From the NCBI GenBank assembly GCA_021647205.1, contig JAKIVD010000013.1, positions 51,515 through 115,514 of the forward strand: a stretch of 64,000 bases of DNA, in the 5' to 3' direction. Numbering within the stretch: position 1 is the stretch's first letter; every line of letters starts with the position of its first letter. Made by a program: the position numbers and the translations under genes. This document shows, in pieces, positions 28,001-34,735 of this stretch. The notes beneath the pieces are model-generated. The model was not told where the DNA came from, made no database searches, and saw only the letters and a program-made list of their open reading frames with translations. This DNA comes from Bacteroidales bacterium (GTDB lineage Bacteria > Bacteroidota > Bacteroidia > Bacteroidales > F082).

Positions 28001-29230
28001 AGAAAGGTTGACAACGCCATCATTTCCGTTCAGGTAGGCCGGCACAAAAATAACATGGACCTTATCATGTTCGCTGTTGTTCAGTCCCTGCCGCGCAATT
28101 TCAGCAAGGATGGGGTCGTGTTCCTGGAAATTGAGTTTGTGGGTGAGGTAGTTGCTCCGTTTTTCCTTCCCCCTGAAAACATTGGCCGGCCCCCGGTGGT
28201 CGCCGGGAATACAGATAAAAACAAGTACTTCGCGTTCCAATGTCTGATCCCTGTTTAAATCGCCCAGGGCCTTGATAAATAAATCCAGTCCTTTGTTCCG
28301 GTATTCGTAACGGCCACCGGTAAGGAGCAGGAAAGTACCTTCGTCATATTTATTGCCGGTAATTGTCCGGGCAGTTTCAAAAGCTGTTTTCCGGGCATTT
28401 TTCCGTTTCGAATCAAACTGTTTCCCCTTCGGGACAAAATCTCTCTCGAAACCGTTGGTCGTAATCACGTCTGGTTCCTTGCCCAGTAATTTAACACATT
28501 CAATAGCCGTAATCCCGCTGACGGTTGTAAAAGCGTCGGCTTCGCGGGCAGCAATGGTTTCTAAAGAATTCTTGCTGATGACATTGAAATTCCTGGCTGA
28601 GGTGCCAGGATTATATTCTTCTATTTTTGAATAGAGTGGCAGGCCGTTCCCTGCAATGGAACGCCCGAGAACGGTGGCATGGGTGGTGAAAGCAGTTCCA
28701 ATCGAAGGTGCTTTTTCTTTCAGGTACAAAAGGCCGGCACCCGTCATCCATTCATGGAAATGGGCAACAAGCCTGAGTGGGGGTTCCAGGTAAAACTCTG
28801 TAAAGCTCTTAATGACCTGTCCGGCATTGTAGCCGAAAAGCACCGGCTCAAAATAATCCCAGCCTCCATGGATGGAATCCAGTTTGTAAGTTTCCCAGAA
28901 CCTGGCCAGTATCTCATCTTTTCTTTCGTAAAGATAAGAGAAATCTACCAGGATGACAAGCGGCTTTCCTTCGATGTTCCACCTGCCCGTTCTCACTTTC
29001 AGGCCTTCTTCGTGTGCTATTTCCCGCCATTCGCGGAATAAATCGTGGTCTTCGAGAAAATCAGGGTTGTCGGTTGTCCCTTTCCAGACATCGGGGCCAA
29101 TTAATACATAATGATCTTCGTATTTGCTGACAATACATTTTGCTTTGGTGGACAGGACGGTGTAAATGCCACCGATTTTATTACAGATTTCCCAACTGGT
29201 TTCAAATATATATTCTGGTTTTGTGTTCAT
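25025..29230 (-). CDS. Fused glycogen synthase (GT3) and alpha-glucan phosphorylase (GT35)
   Basis: The protein has 1401 residues. About 1-540 is a eukaryotic-type GT3 glycogen synthase: FETSWEICNKIGGIYTVLST opens it, and FPSYYEPWGYTPLE near 427 is its E-x7-E-type motif. A linker leads to a DUF3417-like segment at about 556-650 (LAYNLWWSWN), then a GT35 phosphorylase from about 660. The phosphorylase has YSGGLGILAGDYLK near 670 and the PLP-lysine sequence EASGTSGEKAVMNG near 1153. A C-terminal beta-rich region follows from about 1290. One polypeptide thus carries both a synthetic and a degradative glucan activity. It ends the glycogen locus and has its own -7 box, separated from the GH57 gene by 397 bases. 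Confidence 0.93.
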   Translation of the reverse strand: MNTKPEYIFETSWEICNKIGGIYTVLSTKAKCIVSKYEDHYVLIGPDVWKGTTDNPDFLEDHDLFREWREIAHEEGLKVRTGRWNIEGKPLVILVDFSYLYERKDEILARFWETYKLDSIHGGWDYFEPVLFGYNAGQVIKSFTEFYLEPPLRLVAHFHEWMTGAGLLYLKEKAPSIGTAFTTHATVLGRSIAGNGLPLYSKIEEYNPGTSARNFNVISKNSLETIAAREADAFTTVSGITAIECVKLLGKEPDVITTNGFERDFVPKGKQFDSKRKNARKTAFETARTITGNKYDEGTFLLLTGGRYEYRNKGLDLFIKALGDLNRDQTLEREVLVFICIPGDHRGPANVFRGKEKRSNYLTHKLNFQEHDPILAEIARQGLNNSEHDKVHVIFVPAYLNGNDGVVNLSYYDFLIGHDLSVFPSYYEPWGYTPLESIAFKVPTLTTNVAGFGDWVNKNFKLKTPSVSVIERSETDDTAAVDAIRKIIEKLLIYDKLPELKKELDSVFKQALWQKFVKHYYTAWELAVSKSATRQPALPPVPKTRTQSVEAKIKPDRPEWKKILVQSPLPNSQHPLKELAYNLWWSWNTEAADLFKSLAGERWYDLNHNPVRLLESLTVEEIKKLKADNVFNKKLEQLSQKLETYLAASAHKPEEQIAYFSMEYGLHVSLQIYSGGLGILAGDYLKQASDSNKNMFGIGLLYRQGYFKQSLSLHGDQIADYHSQKFTQLPLLPVRDENDEWIKVKIALPGRNVTAKAWKVNVGRIPLYLLDTDIEENNAEDRHITNRLYGGNSEHRLKQEMLLGLGGVRLIQKLGLQPKVYHLNEGHSAFSGLERIRQLMDSEGLDLHSAVEVVKSSSLFTTHTPVPAGHDAFEEHLMRAYLSHFSDYFKVSWEEFIGLGRFNPGNQNEKFSMSVLATKLSQEVNGVSKIHGRVSREMFQPLYPGYYPEELHIGHVTNGVHYFSWTDEVWQKTYQLTFGKEFESNQPDVSNWDRIYDIPDEEIWENRLLLKKKLIKEIKEKIKRDLTQRHENPKLMLDSMAHLNEGTLILGFARRFATYKRAQLLFTNLERLSSLVNQQDKPVIFLFAGKAHPNDGAGQELIKRVFEISKMPEFIGKVIFLQDYDMTGGKLLTSCVDIWLNTPTRPLEASGTSGEKAVMNGVVNFSVLDGWWAEGYLPDAGWAIEESRTFRNQQFQDELDAEIIYNTLEQEIIPTYYDTDKEGLSKNWIAKIKNTIAKVAPRFTMQRMLEDYYTNFYSKLFESADKMHDEGFENARKLVEWKNKVKQAWDSISVESLLIPDSNSGPLDFGKHFVAELVLKLPGLQAEDIGVEIIMGNKTNGDIHEINFRQGLKTKTLSNSKVKYTCDFPLQQAGVQDYAFRVFPQHPGLKYRMDFPLVKWV

Positions 29231-29291
29231 TATGCCAATGTTAAATTAATGCTTTTTTAAGGGAATAGAGATGTTCGCCAAAAGAAGCCGG

Positions 29292-29299
29292 CAAAGGTA
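29292..29299 (-). promoter_or_regulatory. -7 element upstream of the synthase-phosphorylase gene
   Basis: TACCTTTG on the minus strand, about 62 bases before the ATG. No good -33 partner is present. It suggests the fused gene can be transcribed apart from the three genes upstream. Confidence 0.45.
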
Positions 29300-29418
29300 A
29301 TAAATCAATGAAAGGATTTGCCCGAAATTTTGTTAATTATTGCGTTGGATGTAAAAGCAGAATGCTTCTCCCTAAACCGACAAACCTGGCATCAGCGGAG
29401 GGTGGAAATTCATTCCAA

Positions 29419-29538
29419 TTACTTTGTCGAAACGGGAATGCTTCCCCCCAGGGCAATTCGTCCTTTTAAATTATCAGAGGTGGCGGGATAAGAAACTTCG
29501 GGTAGTTTTTCTATGTGAATGATTAATTGTTTTTCCAT
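29419..29538 (-). pseudogene. Truncated HicB-like antitoxin fragment
   Basis: A 39-residue minus-strand frame from ATG 29538 reads MEKQLIIHIEKLPEVSYPAT and SDNLKG, the first strand-loop-strand of short HicB-type antitoxins (usual form IHIEKLPEG.YLATSDN). The remainder that should contain the helix is missing and no HicA gene follows. It sits alone in the 397-base gap between two glycogen genes. The rest of that gap shows only the -7 element at 29292-29299. Confidence 0.5.
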
Positions 29539-29627
29539 GATTTCTGATTTTACACAACGGTAAAATATCTTTTCCGGATCATGGCTGACCCGGCAGGACA
29601 AAGCTATCCGGAGTTGTCGGTCCTGAA

Positions 29628-31202
29628 TCACCCAAACAAATCCTTCAGTTTCTTCTCGATATTGTCGCGTACTTTTTTGATGTCAGATTTTTTGACCTTT
29701 CTGACTTCATCTTCCAGTTCATCAAACTTCTTTTTGGCCCTTTTTCCCAGGTTGGGGATGACTTTTTCGGTGAGTTCTTTACCAGCGCCTTTTAAGGCAA
29801 GTTTCAGCTCTTCAGCCTCAATTTCTTTCAATAGTTTTTTTACGGAAGCATCTGACATTTCTTTAATGTCCTCAAACCTGAGATCTTTGGTTTTTGCAAC
29901 CGTTTCCTTTACTTTCTTGCGGGTGGCCTTTGCTGTTATCCGGGCTACCTTTTCTGCTTTTTCTGACACATCACTCACCGCCTGCTTGAACGCTTTGAAA
30001 TCATCATTCAGCGAAGCGGCATTTTCTTCTACCCGCATTGTAAAATCAGCAAGCACATTCATGTAATTGATGAACGCATCGTAGGGGGTGCTGTAAGGGT
30101 TAAAGTATTTGTGCACAGCACCATCCGAAAACCATTTGGTACACATATAATAGAAGTGGTCCGAGGCCTGCAACTGCAACCAGTGTTTCTGGATTTGCGG
30201 GTCCGTGCATCGTTTCACTTTTTCTTCAAGTGCGTACAGTTTTCCAAATGCCTCATCCTGCAGATCGTTGCCCAGCCAGGCCGTCAGGTCGCGCTCTTCG
30301 TCAGCCCATGAAATAGCATGGGGAACATGGATGGCAGAAAAGGGTTGTAATTGCTGTCCAAGCTCGGCAGGTGTGGCAAAACCAAACTCGGAATTGGCAA
30401 AAATACGACCTGGGAGTTGTTGCATGAATTTAAAAATTCCTGTTTCGGCCCACTGGTGTTCGCCAAAAGTTTCGTAGTCCATGAACAAATTAACGGTTTC
30501 GGAATCTGCTGCCGATTCTGTCAGCCAGTTGACATATTTCTCCGGTGTCAGTGGCCAGCCTTCCCAGTCCTGTCGCGAAAAGCGAAAAGCAATGTCGTCG
30601 CTCAGGCGGAAGTTCTTCAGCAGTAATTTTAATTTCGGCCTGATGGCATTGGTGTACATCAGGTTGGGGCTCCGCCAGCTTAAAACATGCCTGGCCCCTT
30701 CGGTCAGCATCAGCTGGTAACCCATATCGGCAACCATTCTCCCGATTTCATCCGAATAAATGAGTTCGGTGTTCCTGAAGGTTGTCGGCTTCAGGCCGAA
30801 CAACTGCTCAATCTTGGCAGAATGCATCTGCACCTGCTTTTTGAATTCATTTTCGCTTTGCAGTGCAACCAAAGAGTGGGCGTAGGTTTCAGTAAGAAAC
30901 TCCACATTGCCTGTTTCAGCCAGTTGCCTGAAACTATCGAGCACTTCGGGGGCGTAGGATTCAAACTGCTCCAGCGCAGAACCTGAGATGGAAAAACTGA
31001 CTTTGAAGGCTGTGCCGTATTCCCGAATCAGATCGAGTAAAATACTGTTCATCGGCAGGTAACTTTTTTTGGCCACCCTTTGCATGATAAAACGGTTGTT
31101 GTAATCATCAAAGTAATCATGATTCCCGCCGATGTCAAAAAAGCGGTACGTACGTAAACGGTAGGGCTGGTGAACCTGGAAGTAAAAACAAATGGATTTC
31201 AT
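29628..31202 (-). CDS. Glycoside hydrolase family 57 (alpha-amylase/branching type) with charged C-terminal tail
   Basis: The protein has 524 residues. The GH57 catalytic part spans about 1-400: FYFQVHQPYRLRTY at the start, ETYAHSL with a candidate acid, TEGARHVL, and FMDYETFGEHQW near 245. GH57 enzymes cleave or branch alpha-glucans. From about residue 400 the protein becomes a long Lys/Glu/Ala-rich helical region (repeated KK, EAEELKLA, KKFDELEDEVRK), probably coiled coil, not normal for the family. It lies downstream of the synthase with a 58-base gap. Confidence 0.9.
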   Translation of the reverse strand: MKSICFYFQVHQPYRLRTYRFFDIGGNHDYFDDYNNRFIMQRVAKKSYLPMNSILLDLIREYGTAFKVSFSISGSALEQFESYAPEVLDSFRQLAETGNVEFLTETYAHSLVALQSENEFKKQVQMHSAKIEQLFGLKPTTFRNTELIYSDEIGRMVADMGYQLMLTEGARHVLSWRSPNLMYTNAIRPKLKLLLKNFRLSDDIAFRFSRQDWEGWPLTPEKYVNWLTESAADSETVNLFMDYETFGEHQWAETGIFKFMQQLPGRIFANSEFGFATPAELGQQLQPFSAIHVPHAISWADEERDLTAWLGNDLQDEAFGKLYALEEKVKRCTDPQIQKHWLQLQASDHFYYMCTKWFSDGAVHKYFNPYSTPYDAFINYMNVLADFTMRVEENAASLNDDFKAFKQAVSDVSEKAEKVARITAKATRKKVKETVAKTKDLRFEDIKEMSDASVKKLLKEIEAEELKLALKGAGKELTEKVIPNLGKRAKKKFDELEDEVRKVKKSDIKKVRDNIEKKLKDLFG

Positions 31203-31260
31203 ATTTTGGATGTGTTGTAAATAATGTAAGTTCTTTGATATATAGATGTCCGGTATAATA

Positions 31261-32553
31261 TTATTTCACAGCTTCTAAAGCACTTTTGTAAACTTCCTTA
31301 ATCTTCACAGCTGCGTTCTCCCATTTCAGGTTCTCCACTTCTATTTTTCCGTGTTTTTTAAACATTTGCGAGAGGGCGTTGTAATGCAGCAATCCGTAAA
31401 TGGAGTCGGCCATGCCGTCCACATCCCAGAAATCAATTTTCAGGGCATGTTCAAGCACTTCGGCTACGCCGGATTGTTTGGAAATAACAACGGGTACATT
31501 GATGCGCATGGCTTCGAGGGGTACAAGGCCGAATGGTTCTGAAATGGAAGGCATGACGAAAACATCGCTCAGGGCAAACATCTTGTCCACATCGTCCCCT
31601 TTCAGGAAGCCTGTAAAATGGAAACGGTCGGCAATGCGCAATTGCGCCACCCGCTCGATCATCTGGTTGAGCATATCGCCCGAGCCGGCCATCACGAAGC
31701 GGACATTTCTGTCCTTTTGCAGTATTTTGTGGGCTGCCTCAATATAATATTCAGGGCCTTTCTGGTAGGTAATCCTACCGAGGAAGGTGACGACCTTGTC
31801 CTTCATGGCCCTTTTGATATCCGCAATTTCCCTGGTTACATTTTGTTCGATGGCATTGTGGACGGTAACAACCTTTCCGGGGTCGATGCCGTATCTTTCA
31901 ATCACAATTCGCCGGGTCAGGTTACTGACGGTAATTACCCTGTCAGCCGCCTCCATACCTTCGCGCTCGATCGCAAAAACCAGTGTGTTCACATTTTCAC
32001 CCGTCCGGTCAAACTCAGTGGCGTGCATGTGGACCACCAGCGGTTTTCCTGAAGATTTCGCAGCAGCAATCCCGGCAGGGTAAGTGTGCCAGTCGTGGGC
32101 ATGGATGAGATCGAACTCCTCCTTGAGGGCCAGCGCCGATCCAACGAGGGCAAAGCGGGCAATTTCTTCCATCAGGTTGGGGCCGTACCCCCCTGAAAAA
32201 GCATATTGATCAGAAAAAACATTGCTGCTAAAACTTTCACCTGTTTTCTTTTTGGCTTCCACCGTTTTCTGAAATTCTTCGGGGCCGACATAGGGGATGA
32301 TGTTTGAGGCCACTTCGAGGTATTTGACCCGTTCCCAGTATTCCTTGTATTCTTTATCCGTCAAATCGAAACGGATACCACTGGCATTCCGCAGGCTGAC
32401 AGCCTGCTCGTCTTCGTCGCCATAAGCTTTGGGCACCACAAAAATTACATCCACACCCTGTTTGGCAAGTCCTCGCGTCATGCCGAAGCAGGCCGTGCCC
32501 AGCCCTCCGGTGATGTGTGGCGGAAATTCCCAACCGAACATTAGTACTTTCAT
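31261..32553 (-). CDS. Glycosyltransferase (GT4/GT5 type), likely glycogen or alpha-glucan synthase
   Basis: The protein has 430 residues and a GT-B fold. MFGWEFPPHITGGLGTACFG holds the sugar-nucleotide loop (Gly-Gly-Leu-Gly), HAHDWHTY is the acceptor-site motif, TFLGRITYQKGPEYYIEA begins the C-terminal domain, and SEPFGLVPLEAM is the E-x7-E motif. Its closest type is the short archaeal/bacterial glycogen synthase-like GT4. It lies four bases from the debranching enzyme gene, so the two are co-transcribed, and it gives the locus a second synthase beside the GT3 domain. Confidence 0.9.
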   Translation of the reverse strand: MKVLMFGWEFPPHITGGLGTACFGMTRGLAKQGVDVIFVVPKAYGDEDEQAVSLRNASGIRFDLTDKEYKEYWERVKYLEVASNIIPYVGPEEFQKTVEAKKKTGESFSSNVFSDQYAFSGGYGPNLMEEIARFALVGSALALKEEFDLIHAHDWHTYPAGIAAAKSSGKPLVVHMHATEFDRTGENVNTLVFAIEREGMEAADRVITVSNLTRRIVIERYGIDPGKVVTVHNAIEQNVTREIADIKRAMKDKVVTFLGRITYQKGPEYYIEAAHKILQKDRNVRFVMAGSGDMLNQMIERVAQLRIADRFHFTGFLKGDDVDKMFALSDVFVMPSISEPFGLVPLEAMRINVPVVISKQSGVAEVLEHALKIDFWDVDGMADSIYGLLHYNALSQMFKKHGKIEVENLKWENAAVKIKEVYKSALEAVK

Positions 32554-32557
32554 GCGT

Positions 32558-34507
32558 TTAATTTTTGTCTATTGTGTCCAACATCCACTTTATCCTCAAC
32601 AACTCAGCTACATTCCAGGCCTGCGAAATGGCGCCCCCTGCCGTGTGCGGCGGGTTGCCATCGTAAACTTCCGAAATGGTGCCGATACCGGCTTCACTCA
32701 TCACTTCTTCAAATCCCCAATAGAGCGACTCGATAAATGCTTTTCCGTCTTTTCCGCGCAATTTGAGGTACGCATCGGCAAAAGCGCCCAACAACCAGGG
32801 CCAGACAGTTCCCTGGTGATAGGCTTCGTCACGGTGAGACTGATCCCCAAAATACTTACCTTTATAAGCTTGGTTTTTTGGTGATAAGGTTCGCAGGCCA
32901 CGTGGTGTGAGCAGTTCCTGTTTGACCTTATGAACGACGGCGTTGCTGGTGAAATTCCCCAGTGGGGAGTAAGGCATTGAAACTGCAAAAATCATGTTTG
33001 GCCGCACCGACCAGTCTTTATATTCGCCATTTACCACATCGGCAAGGTAGCCTTTTTGGTCGTCCCAGAAAGTAGCCTTAAAAGACTGTTTAACGACTTC
33101 AGGCCACTTTTTCCATTCGTTCACAAACGTTTTGTCCCCGGCTTCTTCGGCCAGTTCGAGCGCAAACATGACTGCATTGTACCAGAGGGCATTGATTTCG
33201 ACGGCATATCCAATGCGGGGTGTGATGGGTTTTCCGTTCACAACGGCATCCATCCATGTGAGTGCCTTCCCGTTTACACCTTGCCAGATCAGTCCGTTTT
33301 TGTGCATGCCGATGTTGAAATGCGTCCCTTTCGAAAAATGTGCAAGAATACTTTTTAAGCTTTTGCCGTAGGTCTTCCAGAGCTTTGCTTTTTTACCCGT
33401 CATAAGCTGCCACTGCTGCAATGCCCAGAAAAACCATAAAGAGCTGTCCGCTGAATTAAATGCGGCGTTCTTTCCCTGTCCCAGATTGGGAAACAAACCG
33501 TCTTTCAATTCGTGGAGCATGGTATGGATGACTTCTTTGTATGTTTTTTCATCCTTCTGCCTGAGCAGCAATCCCGGCATGGCGACAAAGGTATCGCGAC
33601 CCCAGCGGCCGAACCAGGGGTAGCCCGCAATAAGCCCGGTTTTTTTGTTTTGCTTTACAATGAACTCGTCCGCTGCGTTTTCGAGACAGTGCAGGTAGTT
33701 GTCGCGCGGGATTCTTTTTTTTACCTCGGAGGTAAACTGGCGCTTGAAATTTGCGGGGTTCTTTTCTTCGAGGCCGATAGAAATGACAATGGAATCACCT
33801 TTCTTCATCTCCACATCAAAAAAGCCGGGGACGAAAAGGTCTTCCTGGCAGGGATAGCCACGCTCCGCTTCACGAATATATTCAACATTGTAATACCAAT
33901 CAGGGACATGAGTGTAGTCGGCAACTTTGGAGAACTGCAAAAACACCTTGGAATAGCCCCTGTACATTTGCCATGAAACACCATTGTCGACATGATTGTA
34001 CTTGTTGTTGACAAAGGTGTTGGCTTTGGCAAGATCGTGCACATTCCGATATGCCAGAAAGGGTTTGATACGCAAAGTCAGCTTATCGATGGCATCTTCG
34101 AGTGTATATCTGACCAGTATCCGGTCTTCGCTAAAAGCAAAAATATACTCTTTGCTGAACACCATTTTTCCCAGTCGGTAAACCAGGCGCGGGTTGGGAT
34201 CGGAAACAAAGCTACGGATATATTTATGCCCTTTGGGATGGTAATGCCCCCCCGGGTACATGCGCATACTGAGATGAAACTCTTCGTCTTTGGTTATCAG
34301 GGTTTCGTCAAGCGTTGAGATGAGCACGTGTTTGTCGTCGTCGATCAGGGGCTGGGGCGCAACCAGAAGTCCGTGGTACTTACGGGTGTTGGTTGCAATA
34401 ATGGTCGTGCTGGCATAACTGCCGGCACGGTTTGTCCGCAATAACTCCCTGTCGAGGGCAATCTTTAAGTTGACGAGTTCTTTTTTATCAAAATCTATGT
34501 AACTCAT
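32558..34507 (-). CDS. Glycogen debranching enzyme (amylo-alpha-1,6-glucosidase)
   Basis: The protein has 649 residues. The N-terminal beta domain begins with NRAGSYASTTI and KYHGLLVAP, typical of GDE_N. The (alpha/alpha)6 catalytic domain has GYPWFGRWGRDTF near 310, FNSADSSLWFFWALQQW, NALWYNA and HQGTVWPWLLGAF near 575. It removes alpha-1,6 branches from limit glucans. It is the first gene of the minus-strand glycogen operon. Confidence 0.95.
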   Translation of the reverse strand: MSYIDFDKKELVNLKIALDRELLRTNRAGSYASTTIIATNTRKYHGLLVAPQPLIDDDKHVLISTLDETLITKDEEFHLSMRMYPGGHYHPKGHKYIRSFVSDPNPRLVYRLGKMVFSKEYIFAFSEDRILVRYTLEDAIDKLTLRIKPFLAYRNVHDLAKANTFVNNKYNHVDNGVSWQMYRGYSKVFLQFSKVADYTHVPDWYYNVEYIREAERGYPCQEDLFVPGFFDVEMKKGDSIVISIGLEEKNPANFKRQFTSEVKKRIPRDNYLHCLENAADEFIVKQNKKTGLIAGYPWFGRWGRDTFVAMPGLLLRQKDEKTYKEVIHTMLHELKDGLFPNLGQGKNAAFNSADSSLWFFWALQQWQLMTGKKAKLWKTYGKSLKSILAHFSKGTHFNIGMHKNGLIWQGVNGKALTWMDAVVNGKPITPRIGYAVEINALWYNAVMFALELAEEAGDKTFVNEWKKWPEVVKQSFKATFWDDQKGYLADVVNGEYKDWSVRPNMIFAVSMPYSPLGNFTSNAVVHKVKQELLTPRGLRTLSPKNQAYKGKYFGDQSHRDEAYHQGTVWPWLLGAFADAYLKLRGKDGKAFIESLYWGFEEVMSEAGIGTISEVYDGNPPHTAGGAISQAWNVAELLRIKWMLDTIDKN

Positions 34508-34686
34508 TATCTCTTTGTTAGGCTTTGGTTGTTGTCTTGGTTTTCTGCAGCAAAATTAATGCAATTTAATCAGATTCCGGGAAAAGAGATAACTTAACCT
34601 TAACTTAAATTAACAGCTTCAAAAAATATCCATGCCTGCAATTTTTTATCGAAATTAAAATGTTTTCCTGTGTGAGATAATTTTAC

Positions 34687-34694
34687 TATTTTTG
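34687..34694 (+). promoter_or_regulatory. -7 element upstream of the S9 peptidase
   Basis: TATTTTTG, about 41 bases before the ATG. The -33 region is weak. Confidence 0.4.
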
Positions 34695-34735
34695 AAACAG
34701 AAAAACAAACAGTCTATTCTAATTTTGTGCTGCCC

